Of a DNA stretch of 9,526 nt, positions 1 through 6,549 are shown piece by piece (position 1 is the stretch's first letter; each line of letters opens with the position of its first letter). The stretch is from an uncultured Selenomonadaceae bacterium (GTDB lineage: Bacteria; Bacillota; Negativicutes; Selenomonadales; Selenomonadaceae). Under the pieces are notes generated by a model. The model ran no database searches. It saw nothing but the letters and a program-made list of their open reading frames with translations, and was not told the origin of the DNA. Made by a program: the position numbers and the translations under genes. The stretch is taken from contig CATYZV010000045.1 in the NCBI GenBank assembly GCA_958415865.1, positions 1 through 9,526 on the forward strand, in the 5' to 3' direction.

Positions 1-32
1 GGTTTTTAGTGTATAAATATAAGATATAAATT

Positions 33-911
33 TTATTCGCTGCGTACGGTTACGAGAAATACTCCGGCAAATATCATCGCGCTGCCTATCCAGAAGCTCA
101 TCGTTATCTGCTCGCCTAGCATGAGCCAGCCGAGGAAGGTGCCTACTACGGGCTGGAAGAAGAAGAACAGTCCGCTGACGGCAGCATTGGTCAGCAGTAC
201 GCCTTTGTTCCAGAGCAGGAAGGCGACGGATGTGGAAATCGCGCCTAGGTAAATGACGCTTAGGATGACAGCAGGGCTATCTAGTATCTGCTGCCAAGGC
301 AATTCATCGACGGTGGCGATGTTAAACGGAGTAAGGCAGATGATTGCCGTTACAACGGCGTAGATGTTGACGACGAGCGGCGAGTACCTGCCCGGTATTT
401 TTTTGAGCAGTACGGACATGAGTCCCCAAGTCAGGGCGGCGATGGTGGAAAAGAGTGCGCCGAGCTGCTTGGTCATGTCTACGCTGTCAGTACCGGCGAT
501 GGTGATTACACCGACGGTGGCGAGGATTATGGCGAGTATCTTGCGCGCCGTCAACCTCTCTTTTAAAAGCCATGCCGCGAAGATCAGCATGAAAGCCGGT
601 GTTGCGGAGGTGATGACCGAACCCATCTGCGCGGAGGAGTACATCGTGCCGTATTCCTGTGTAACGATGGAGATGGTATGACCGATTACGCCGACGGCGA
701 TCAATAGCGGCAAGTCGCGCCGAGCGGCTTTGAGACTCACGCCTTGGTACCAAGCTGCGCCCAGCAGTACGAAGACAGCTACAAGAAAGCGCATCCAGAC
801 AAGCGGAACGGGCGGAATATACTCCACGGCGATGCGCACGGCGACGAACATACCGCCCCATATGCTTGCTGCTGCCGCCAAGCAGATACAGCCCAGCAGT
901 TGTTTTGGCAT
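33..911 (-). CDS. EamA/DMT-superfamily transporter, probable metabolite exporter
   Basis: This is an inner-membrane transporter of the drug/metabolite transporter superfamily. It has 292 residues from the ATG at 911 and about ten hydrophobic segments in two EamA repeats. Each repeat ends in a similar motif: a proline-led helix followed by a KER or GEQ turn (P105 to about L120 and P254 to about T270), which is typical of the family. Such proteins usually export amino acids, nucleosides or small metabolites, but the substrate cannot be read from sequence. An in-frame TTG extension to 944 lacks a Shine-Dalgarno, whereas the ATG at 911 has AAGGATT at 921-927, so I chose 911. It is the last gene of the apparent operon, 35 nt after the GH18 stop. 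Export of an amino acid would fit the serine dehydratase genes upstream, but that is inference. Confidence 0.9.
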   Translation of the reverse strand: MPKQLLGCICLAAAASIWGGMFVAVRIAVEYIPPVPLVWMRFLVAVFVLLGAAWYQGVSLKAARRDLPLLIAVGVIGHTISIVTQEYGTMYSSAQMGSVITSATPAFMLIFAAWLLKERLTARKILAIILATVGVITIAGTDSVDMTKQLGALFSTIAALTWGLMSVLLKKIPGRYSPLVVNIYAVVTAIICLTPFNIATVDELPWQQILDSPAVILSVIYLGAISTSVAFLLWNKGVLLTNAAVSGLFFFFQPVVGTFLGWLMLGEQITMSFWIGSAMIFAGVFLVTVRSE

Positions 912-946
912 AATATCAAAAATCCTTCTTTGTAAATTTAGCAAGT

Positions 947-1975
947 CTATTTATTAGCTCGCTCAACGACCTGCCATACATCTTGTGTTTCAAAGCCCTT
1001 GCGCCATGCCGCTGTGCCTGCCAAGTTGTACTTATCCACCAGCGCAGTTTTCAGCTTCAATGATTCGGCGTTTTCCTGCCATACTTTATACGTATTGCCG
1101 TTTTCGCTGTAGGTAAAATAACGCTGTCCTTTTTGTGCTAGCCAAACGGGTTTTAACTTTTTTTGTTTAATTAAGTTCTGCGCTGCGGGCATGCTAAGTG
1201 TCGAGGCTGATACGTTTCCTTGAGCATCTTCTTTCCAAAGGCGCATATACAGCGGAATGCCTAGGATTATTTTTTCATGCGGCACTTCGGCTGCAAGGCT
1301 TTTTACTCCGTTTTCCACCCACGGGAGCGAGGCTACGGAGCCTGCTGTCTTGGAGGCTCTGACGTGTTCATCGTACGCCATCAGGACGATGTAGTCGAGT
1401 GCTCTGCCGAGCCGAGCGCGGTCGTAGCACGATGACCAGTTGGCTGTGTTTGATTTGACGGTTACATCCATGGACAGGGTTAAATTGTGCGGCTTTAATT
1501 CGCGGGCTGCTTCTTCAACGAAATTGCTCAGTGCGTCGCGGTCGCTGTCGTAGATGTTTTCAAAGTCGAAGTTATAGCCGTCGATAGGATACGCTTTGGC
1601 GAGGATGACGAGCTGGCGAATAATGTAGCGGCGTGCGGCTTCATCGTGCAGCCATTTATGTGTCTTTTCGGCATCGAAATCGTTCGTGATAAGCGGCCAG
1701 AGTTTATAGCCTTTGCGCTGGGCATAAATGCCGTAAATGTAGTCGCCCTTGTCTTCAATACTGCCGTCGGCTGATTTAATGGTAAACCACGACGGCGAGA
1801 CGACGTTCACGCCGGGCAGCTTATCGATCTGGGACAAATCGTTATTATCATCGACGACGGGCTGCCATACGAGATTTATTTTCATATTATCCACAGATTG
1901 TGAAACTGTGCACAGTCCTGTGGATAAGTTAAACAGCATGAACGCTGTGCACAGCAGCAGTATCTTCTTAATCAT
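947..1975 (-). CDS. Secreted glycoside hydrolase family 18 protein
   Basis: The product has 342 residues and resembles the GH18 catalytic domain of the chitinase / YaaH-SleL N-acetylglucosaminidase type. Residues 1 to about 22 form a signal peptide: K3-K4, then a hydrophobic stretch. There is no proper lipobox, because the residue before C22 is Leu. The GH18 active-site signature DGYNFDFE lies at residues 132-139, with E139 as the expected proton donor and D137 its partner. Other family landmarks are LMAYDEH (198-204) and ILGIPLYMRLW (237-247). No LysM, SH3 or SLH domain is attached, unlike many bacterial homologues, so it is a lone catalytic domain. It probably acts on cell-wall or chitin-like glycans outside the cytoplasmic membrane. 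The start overlaps the sdaAA stop by 8 nt; the nearest Shine-Dalgarno-like sequence is AAGGAAAAG at 1986-1994, somewhat distant. Its first codons carry the DnaA-box pair described separately. Confidence 0.9.
   Translation of the reverse strand: MIKKILLLCTAFMLFNLSTGLCTVSQSVDNMKINLVWQPVVDDNNDLSQIDKLPGVNVVSPSWFTIKSADGSIEDKGDYIYGIYAQRKGYKLWPLITNDFDAEKTHKWLHDEAARRYIIRQLVILAKAYPIDGYNFDFENIYDSDRDALSNFVEEAARELKPHNLTLSMDVTVKSNTANWSSCYDRARLGRALDYIVLMAYDEHVRASKTAGSVASLPWVENGVKSLAAEVPHEKIILGIPLYMRLWKEDAQGNVSASTLSMPAAQNLIKQKKLKPVWLAQKGQRYFTYSENGNTYKVWQENAESLKLKTALVDKYNLAGTAAWRKGFETQDVWQVVERANK
1887..1927. repeat. Inverted pair of perfect DnaA-box sequences inside the GH18 gene
   Basis: TTATCCACAG at 1887-1896 and its exact complement CTGTGGATAA at 1918-1927 form a 10-bp inverted repeat with a 21-nt spacer. 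Each arm contains TTATCCACA, which matches the strong DnaA-box consensus TTATNCACA. The element lies in the 5' coding part of the GH18 gene, around codons 17-30 just after the signal peptide core. The sequence match is direct; binding by DnaA is inferred. Confidence 0.6.
1905..1955. repeat. Two 12-bp palindromes sharing CTGTGCACAG
   Basis: ACTGTGCACAGT at 1905-1916 and GCTGTGCACAGC at 1944-1955 are perfect 12-bp palindromes with the same 10-bp core, 39 bp apart. The first lies in the spacer of the DnaA-box pair. Both are in the signal-peptide-coding region of the GH18 gene. Their role is unknown; they may be operator half-sites, weak DnaA-like boxes or a chance of coding. Confidence 0.5.
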
Positions 1976-2840
1976 TGCCGTATATCTTTTCCTTGAGCTT
2001 TATGCCGGTCGGCGTGGTCGCAAGGCCGCCCTGTGCCGTTTCCTTTATGGATTTGGGCAGGGATTTGCCTATTCTGTACATAGCGTCGATGACTTCATCG
2101 GGAGGAATGACCGATTCGATGCCCGCCATGGACATATCCGCCGCCAGCACCGCCACGCCTGCGGCAAAGCCGTTGCGCTTGACGCACGGCACTTCGACCA
2201 GCCCTGCCACGGGGTCGCAGGCAAGCCCCAGCAAATTCTTCACCGCCAATGCCGCCGCATTGCATATCTGCCGAGGCGTGCCGCCGGCAAGCTCTGCCAG
2301 TGCAGCTGCTGCCATGCCCGCTGCCGAGCCGCATTCTGCCTGACAGCCGCCCTGTGCTCCGGCTATCATGGCATTGTTTTCAATCACCATGCCGATGCCC
2401 GACGATGTGAATAATGCCTGACAGATGCGCTCATCCTCGTATTCGTACTTCTGCTGCGCCGCGAGCAGTACGCCCGGCACGATGCCGCAGGAGCCGGCCG
2501 TCGGACAGGCAGCGATTCTGCCCATAACGGCATTCGTTTCCGCCACTGCCACGGCAAAAGAAGCCGCATTTTTTACAAAGTCGCCACTGTAGCTGTTTTC
2601 ATAGGCGAACAGCTTTTGAGCATCACCGCCGACCATGCCGCTGACGGATTTTTTGCTGTTTTCAATACCTTTCCGCGCCGATTCCTTCATGACCTGCCAA
2701 ATCTTCATCATATTATCTTCGATGTAGACGACAGATTTAAACGTGCTCATCGCTTCATGCTCAATCACTATATCAGCTATTGTGCGCTGCTTTTCCTCGG
2801 CAATCCTTATCAAATCCGCCATGCAGGAAAATTTCACCAT
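1968..2840 (-). CDS. sdaAA: L-serine dehydratase, iron-sulfur-dependent, alpha subunit
   Basis: This is the large subunit of the two-chain, [4Fe-4S]-dependent L-serine ammonia-lyase that converts L-serine to pyruvate and ammonia in the cytoplasm. The family signatures are all present: CPTAGSC (112-118), GCQAEC (165-170) and CDPVAGLVEVPC (208-219). C166, C208 and C219 are the likely cluster ligands; their spacing of 42 and 11 residues matches what I recall for the Legionella enzyme. The length of 290 residues is normal for the Firmicute alpha chain. I chose the ATG at 2840 because AAGGAAGGG lies at 2850-2858, about 9 nt upstream. An upstream in-frame ATG at 2882 would overlap sdaAB by 11 nt and adds residues without family resemblance. 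The gene follows sdaAB by 31 nt and overlaps the GH18 start by 8 nt, so it is co-transcribed with both. The cluster makes the enzyme oxygen-sensitive, which fits an anaerobe. Confidence 0.95.
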   Translation of the reverse strand: MVKFSCMADLIRIAEEKQRTIADIVIEHEAMSTFKSVVYIEDNMMKIWQVMKESARKGIENSKKSVSGMVGGDAQKLFAYENSYSGDFVKNAASFAVAVAETNAVMGRIAACPTAGSCGIVPGVLLAAQQKYEYEDERICQALFTSSGIGMVIENNAMIAGAQGGCQAECGSAAGMAAAALAELAGGTPRQICNAAALAVKNLLGLACDPVAGLVEVPCVKRNGFAAGVAVLAADMSMAGIESVIPPDEVIDAMYRIGKSLPKSIKETAQGGLATTPTGIKLKEKIYGND

Positions 2841-2871
2841 AGTAAAAATCCCTTCCTTCTCTCCGTCAAAA

Positions 2872-3534
2872 TCAAATAGCATCTATGCGCAGCACCTTGC
2901 GCACGCCGATGACGCGCTCGCACGCTGCCACTACTTCATCGGAGATATTATCGTCCACTTCAATATTCATAAGTGCTTCCGCCCCGCGCTCGCTGCGCGA
3001 TACCTTCATATAGGCTATGTTGATATTGAACCGCGCCAGTGCTGCCGTAACACCGTTGATGACACCGGGCATATCCTGATGCACTATTATCACTGAAGGA
3101 TACTTGCCGCTTAGGCTGACCTGATAATTATTGATCGACGACACCTCTATATTGCCGCCGCCGATGGACGCGCCCTGCACCGTAACAGTACGGCCCGTAA
3201 TACCCGTGAGCGTAATGACAGCCGTATTAGGATGAGCATCTTCCAAATCGACCTTGCTGAATGAAAACTCCAAGCCCTTTTCCGCCGCGATGTGCAGCGA
3301 ACTGCGGATGCGTTCATCATCCGGCTTGAAACCCATTATACCTGCGATCAACGCCCTGTCCGTGCCATGCCCCTTGTACGTTTGGGCAAAAGAACCGTAC
3401 AAGCCTATATTCGCCGCCTTGACTTCCTCGCCCAATATAGCGCGGGCGATGAGACCCAGCCGCACAGCACCTGCCGTATGCGAACTTGACGGTCCGATCA
3501 TAATAGGCCCTATTATATCAAATACATTTCTCAT
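2872..3534 (-). CDS. sdaAB: L-serine dehydratase, iron-sulfur-dependent, beta subunit
   Basis: This is the small subunit partnering SdaAA. It has 220 residues, the usual length for the Firmicute beta chain. The N-terminal motif IGPSSSHTAGAVR lies at residues 13-25, and a conserved GSFAQTYKGHGTDRA stretch follows at 47-61. GASIGGGNIEV lies at 121-131, and a C-terminal ACT domain at about 146-218 opens with a PSVIIVHQDMPGV stretch. The ACT domain is a small-molecule binding module in this family, often taken as a serine or regulatory site. The ATG at 3534 is preceded by only a weak, distant GGAGAG (3547-3552), so translation may depend partly on coupling to the DUF697 gene whose stop lies 27 nt upstream. 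sdaAA follows it directly. The identification is firm; the translational coupling is inferred. Confidence 0.95.
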   Translation of the reverse strand: MRNVFDIIGPIMIGPSSSHTAGAVRLGLIARAILGEEVKAANIGLYGSFAQTYKGHGTDRALIAGIMGFKPDDERIRSSLHIAAEKGLEFSFSKVDLEDAHPNTAVITLTGITGRTVTVQGASIGGGNIEVSSINNYQVSLSGKYPSVIIVHQDMPGVINGVTAALARFNINIAYMKVSRSERGAEALMNIEVDDNISDEVVAACERVIGVRKVLRIDAI

Positions 3535-3561
3535 ATATAATCCGCTCTCTCCGTCCTGAAA

Positions 3562-4110
3562 TCAAAACTTAAACTTCTTTTCCTCATCACCTAGAGGCTT
3601 ATCTTTATCAGGATTGCTCTTGAAAATAGAGATCATGGACTTAGCCTGTTCCTTCGCCTGCTCAAAGATATTCTTGTACTTATCAGCAGCCTCGCCGTCC
3701 TCAGGCATACCGTCCTTGATCCAAGCATTAGCAGCCTTGCCCACCGCATAAGTAACACCCATACCGATCGGAATCTGAAGCGGCGGAAACGGGATCAGCG
3801 TTACTAAGCTCTGACCGACAAACGCACCGCCTAATGCACTGATAAAAGCCGTGCCTGCCGATTCACTGAGCTTCTTGCCGTAAAGATCAGCAATTCGCTT
3901 GACCAGATAAACCTCATTTGCCATCAAAGCAATCTGACCCAGCACCGGAGCCACCACGATGACACCTGCCCTGCCCGCAGCCCAGCGGCACAGCGATTCC
4001 ACTTCCGCCTCGATTTCCTCATCGCTGAGCACCGATTTTACAGGCAGCTCATGTTCAAAATCAGCATCGAATACTTCATTCGTTTTGCCGTTTTCATCCT
4101 TGTAATCCAT
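3562..4110 (-). CDS. Stand-alone DUF697-like membrane protein
   Basis: The product has 182 residues and no assured function. After an acidic N-terminus (1-35), residues about 42-130 resemble the DUF697/YcjF-type domain. The resemblance lies in a hydrophobic AGVIVVAPVLGQIALMANE segment (48-66), then a VKRIADLYGKKL stretch (70-81). A Gly/Ala-rich helix (86-103), a proline-rich loop (107-114) and YAVGKAANAW (121-130) complete it. The C-terminal 50 residues are charged and probably helical. In many bacteria this domain is fused behind a small GTPase; no GTPase motif is present here. The ATG at 4110 has GGGGAGG at 4119-4125, which decides the start over an implausible upstream in-frame extension reading through the promoter region. 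The gene is first in the apparent operon, 27 nt before sdaAB, with an extended -10 promoter at 4153-4161. The family call is by eye. Confidence 0.75.
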   Translation of the reverse strand: MDYKDENGKTNEVFDADFEHELPVKSVLSDEEIEAEVESLCRWAAGRAGVIVVAPVLGQIALMANEVYLVKRIADLYGKKLSESAGTAFISALGGAFVGQSLVTLIPFPPLQIPIGMGVTYAVGKAANAWIKDGMPEDGEAADKYKNIFEQAKEQAKSMISIFKSNPDKDKPLGDEEKKFKF

Positions 4111-4152
4111 AATACAAACCTCCCCATTAAGTATTATCGTTTTCTTAATCCA

Positions 4153-4161
4153 ATTATACCA
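4153..4161 (-). promoter_or_regulatory. Extended -10 promoter of the DUF697-sda operon
   Basis: On the minus strand the sequence TGGTATAAT fits an extended -10 (TGnTATAAT). It would start transcription near 4146, giving a leader of about 36 nt with the Shine-Dalgarno at 4119-4125. The -35 position (about 4176-4181) reads TTTCTT, a poor match, and it lies inside the left arm of the preceding terminator. Predicted from sequence only. Confidence 0.6.
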
Positions 4162-4172
4162 AAGCAGCAGGC

Positions 4173-4224
4173 AAAAAGAAAACAGTTCACTACATATATA
4201 ATAGTAGTGAACTGCTTTCTTTTT
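4173..4224. terminator. Strong, probably bidirectional terminator after the hemolysin III gene
   Basis: A perfect 11-bp inverted repeat, CAGTTCACTAC and its complement, lies at 4183-4193 and 4204-4214 around a 10-nt AT-rich loop. It extends to 21 bp per arm with one mismatch through flanking A and T tracts. On the minus strand the hairpin starts 5 nt after the gene's stop codon and ends in a T-rich run, as expected of an intrinsic terminator. The mirror-image tracts would also terminate plus-strand transcription. Confidence 0.88.
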
Positions 4225-4228
4225 TCTT

Positions 4229-4897
4229 TTAATGTACACTTTCTATCGGGAGTACGTAGCAGTAAATAGCGATGAAATGTGCCGCGCTGCCCATCAGGAC
4301 AAATACGTGCCAGATAACGTGGTTGTACGGTATGCGGCGCACGAGGTAGAATACCGCACCGATGCTGTACATAACGCCGCCTGCGACAAGCCACCAGATC
4401 GCTTCAACGGACAAAGTATCCAGCAGCGGTTCTACGATGGTAACTGCCAGCCAGCCCATCACCAAGTAACAGATAGTGCCGATGATGCGGAAGCGGTTGT
4501 AGAAGAAGATCTGGAATACGATTCCGGCGAGGGCAAGACCCCAAGCTACGCCGAATACTGTCCAGCCCAATGTGCCGTATAGGGCTATCAGGGCAAAGGG
4601 CGTGTAGTTGCCTGCTATCAAAAGGTAAATAGCGGAATGGTCGATGCACTTGAATACCGACTGGACTTTTTCGCTGCAAAAGCTGAAGCTGTGATAGAGT
4701 GTTGAAGCTAGATAGAGCAGTATCATCGATGTGCCGTAGACGATGATGCTGGTGATGTGCAGTGCTCCCATGTTCCAGCCGTAGATGAGCATGGCGACAA
4801 GACCTGCAATCGCCAGCAGTGTGCCGATACCATGTGTTACAGCATTGAGGATTTCCTCTATTTTTTTCTTAGACGCACTGTATATATAATTAGACAT
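4229..4897 (-). CDS. Hemolysin III / PAQR-family membrane protein
   Basis: This 222-residue integral membrane protein has about seven hydrophobic segments and belongs to the hemolysin III (YqfA/PAQR) family, related to adiponectin receptors. The family's metal-site residues are present: STLYH at 65-69 (H69), IDHSAIYLLIAGNYTP at 85-100 (D86), and HVIWH at 193-197 (H193, H197). These are the expected zinc ligands of a possible lipid-hydrolase-like core. The N-terminal EEILNAVTHGIGTLLA (14-29) is also characteristic. Despite the name, most members are not shown to be toxins; a role in membrane lipid homeostasis is the better guess. I chose the ATG at 4897 because AAGGAGAT lies at 4905-4912; the in-frame ATG at 4906 sits on that ribosome site. 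It is flanked by its own promoter and terminator, so it is probably monocistronic. Confidence 0.92.
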   Translation of the reverse strand: MSNYIYSASKKKIEEILNAVTHGIGTLLAIAGLVAMLIYGWNMGALHITSIIVYGTSMILLYLASTLYHSFSFCSEKVQSVFKCIDHSAIYLLIAGNYTPFALIALYGTLGWTVFGVAWGLALAGIVFQIFFYNRFRIIGTICYLVMGWLAVTIVEPLLDTLSVEAIWWLVAGGVMYSIGAVFYLVRRIPYNHVIWHVFVLMGSAAHFIAIYCYVLPIESVH

Positions 4898-4945
4898 AAA
4901 AATCATCTCCTTAAAGTTAGAACTAATATACATTCGTTATCTCAT

Positions 4946-4973
4946 ATTATAGCATATATCCGCAAATTGATAA
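4946..4973 (-). promoter_or_regulatory. Promoter of the hemolysin III gene
   Basis: On the minus strand TATAAT at 4946-4951 is preceded by TGC, giving an extended -10. TTATCA at 4968-4973, at 16-bp spacing, matches four of six -35 consensus positions. Predicted transcription would start near 4939, about 41 nt before the start codon. The rest of the gap up to the phoU terminator (about 4974-5020) is AT-rich, and I see nothing else in it. Confidence 0.65.
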
Positions 4974-5023
4974 CTATTACCGATAATTAAAAAACTTTAA
5001 TGAAATTCATCATTCAGAAAATG

Positions 5024-5054
5024 AAAAAGGAATACCCGATTATCAGGTATTCCT
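5024..5054 (-). terminator. Terminator of the pst-phoU operon
   Basis: A perfect 9-bp inverted repeat, AGGAATACC and its complement, occupies 5028-5036 and 5046-5054 around a 9-nt loop. On the minus strand it is followed by a five-T tract (plus-strand A run 5024-5028). It lies 17 nt past the phoU stop and marks the end of the phosphate operon. Confidence 0.9.
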
Positions 5055-5071
5055 CCGTTGGGGTTTTATGC

Positions 5072-5719
5072 TTATTTTAATTCGTTCGTTACGATGAATT
5101 TAACCCATTCGGCGATGTTCGTCGTATGGTCGCCGATGCGTTCGATGTACTTGCCTATCATCAGGTAATTGACGTACTGTTCTGCCTGCTTAGGATTCGT
5201 TTCAATCAAGCTTTCGATATCCGTGCGCAGTCTGGAAAAATAGCTGTCGATGACATCATCTGTCTTGAGAATTTTTTCAGCGAGCTTGATATCAGAATCA
5301 TTGAAGCATTTGAATGCGTCATGGACCATGTCCTGCATGACATTGACCATGTCTTTGAAGTACGCGGGCATTTCTGCCGGCGTTTCCTGTGCCAGCTGTG
5401 CGGTATACTTGGAGATATCCGCGCAGTGGTCAGCGATGCGTTCAATATCGCTGATCATCTTGATGATGCCGACGATTTCGCGCAGGTCGGTAGCGACAGG
5501 CGACTGTGTGAGCACGAGCTTGAGGCATTTATCTTCGATATCGTGTTCTGCTATGTCAAATTCATCATCATTTTTGATGATTTTACGCGCTAAAATTTCA
5601 TCTTTATCGTCCAGATTGGCTACGACTTTGTCGATAGTCTCGCCCAAGCGTGCCCCGACGAGGCGGACGCTGTTTATAAGGTCGTTTATTTCTTTGATAT
5701 AAGCTTCTCTAACTGCCAT
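5072..5719 (-). CDS. phoU: Phosphate signalling / transport accessory protein PhoU
   Basis: PhoU is a cytoplasmic, all-helical protein that links the Pst transporter to the PhoR sensor kinase. It keeps the Pho response off when phosphate is plentiful and limits phosphate uptake. The product has 215 residues in two tandem three-helix repeats. Each carries the metal-cluster motif: IERIADHCADI at 92-102 and IERIGDHTTNIAEW at 192-205. The ATG at 5719 has AGGAGGTT at 5725-5732, so an upstream in-frame extension to 5770 is rejected. It lies 60 nt after pstB with no terminator between them, so it is probably the last gene of the pst transcript. No PhoR homologue is visible here; it must be encoded elsewhere if this PhoU signals in the standard way. 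Confidence 0.95.
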   Translation of the reverse strand: MAVREAYIKEINDLINSVRLVGARLGETIDKVVANLDDKDEILARKIIKNDDEFDIAEHDIEDKCLKLVLTQSPVATDLREIVGIIKMISDIERIADHCADISKYTAQLAQETPAEMPAYFKDMVNVMQDMVHDAFKCFNDSDIKLAEKILKTDDVIDSYFSRLRTDIESLIETNPKQAEQYVNYLMIGKYIERIGDHTTNIAEWVKFIVTNELK

Positions 5720-5779
5720 GGGAAAACCTCCTATGATATTGGAAATCGGCGAATACAGATAAAAACACACAGCTTGTCA

Positions 5780-6547
5780 TTAGCCGAAACGGCCGGTGAT
5801 GTATTCTTCCGTCTTGGGATTTTTAGGATTGGCAAACAAGTCAGTCGTTACGCCGAATTCAATGAGGTCGCCGAGCAGGAAGAATGCTGTTTTGTCGGAG
5901 ATACGGCTGGCCTGCTGCATATTGTGCGTTACGATTACAATGGTGTAATCCTTCTTGAGTTCCAGAGCCAGATCTTCGATCTTCATCGTCGAAATAGGGT
6001 CGAGTGCCGAGGTCGGTTCATCCATTAGGATTACATCCGGCTGTACAGCGAGAGTTCTGGCGATGCACAGACGCTGCTGCTGGCCGCCGGACAAGCCCAA
6101 TGCCGATTTATTTAAACGATCCTTGAGTTCATCCCAGATAGCTGCCTGGCGCAGGCTGCGTTCAACGATTTCGTCTAGCTTGCTCTTTTTTGTGATGCCG
6201 TGAATGCGCGGGCCGTACGCTACATTGTCATAGATGCTTTTTGGAAAGGGATTCGGCTGCTGGAATACCATGCCTACGCGGCGGCGCAGAGTGATAGGGT
6301 CCATATCCTTGAATATGTCTTCGCCGTCGAGCTTTATCGTGCCTTCGACCTTTACGCCTTCCACGAGGTCGTTCATGCGGTTGAGCGTCTTTAAGAACGT
6401 GGATTTGCCGCAGCCGGAAGGACCGATCAAGGCAGTGATTTCATTGGCTTTTATCTGCATTGTAATATCTTTTAACGCTTTGAATGAACCGTAATAGAGG
6501 TCGAGATTTTCCACATCGAATTTCAAAGCTGTATTTTCATTGCTCAC
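5780..6547 (-). CDS. pstB: Phosphate ABC transporter ATP-binding protein PstB
   Basis: This is the ATPase that powers high-affinity phosphate import by the PstSCAB complex at the inner face of the membrane. It has 255 residues, the usual length, with a complete nucleotide-binding domain. Walker [10 protein letters not shown] lies at 42-50, the Q-loop at Q96/Q97, the signature LSGGQQQR at 152-159, Walker B VILMDEP at 172-178 (catalytic E177) and the H-loop at H208. Translation starts at a GTG (6545-6547), supported by GGAGG at 6557-6561 nine nt upstream, inside the last codons of pstA. Only 2 nt separate the pstA stop from this start, so translational coupling is likely. All catalytic residues are intact. 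Confidence 0.97.
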   Translation of the reverse strand: MSNENTALKFDVENLDLYYGSFKALKDITMQIKANEITALIGPSGCGKSTFLKTLNRMNDLVEGVKVEGTIKLDGEDIFKDMDPITLRRRVGMVFQQPNPFPKSIYDNVAYGPRIHGITKKSKLDEIVERSLRQAAIWDELKDRLNKSALGLSGGQQQRLCIARTLAVQPDVILMDEPTSALDPISTMKIEDLALELKKDYTIVIVTHNMQQASRISDKTAFFLLGDLIEFGVTTDLFANPKNPKTEEYITGRFG

Positions 6548-6549
6548 GT

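Noticed and set aside
1..32. AT-rich stretch after the EamA gene as a terminator
   Set aside because: No stem of useful length is visible, and the window ends too soon to judge.
1032..1040. Third DnaA-box-like sequence TTATCCACC
   Set aside because: It differs from the consensus at the last base and stands alone 850 bp from the pair, so it is not counted as part of the cluster.
1749..2414. Long plus-strand open frame across sdaAA and the GH18 gene
   Set aside because: It is antisense to two genes with clear family motifs, shows no recognisable domain and has low-complexity His/Arg/Cys composition typical of a shadow frame.
4111..4239. N-terminal extension of the DUF697 protein
   Set aside because: It would read through the promoter and terminator hairpin; the ATG at 4110 has a strong GGGGAGG site.
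4232..4582. Plus-strand open frame opposite the hemolysin III gene
   Set aside because: It lies wholly antisense to a well-supported membrane protein gene, has no family motif and would start inside that gene's end.
4229..4897. Calling the hemolysin III protein a toxin
   Set aside because: The family name is historical; the PAQR-type metal residues point to a membrane enzyme or receptor-like protein, and there is no secretion or toxin context.
4985..5005. ATTAAA/TTTAAT inverted repeat upstream of the hemolysin III promoter
   Set aside because: Six AT-only base pairs in an AT-rich gap are expected by chance.
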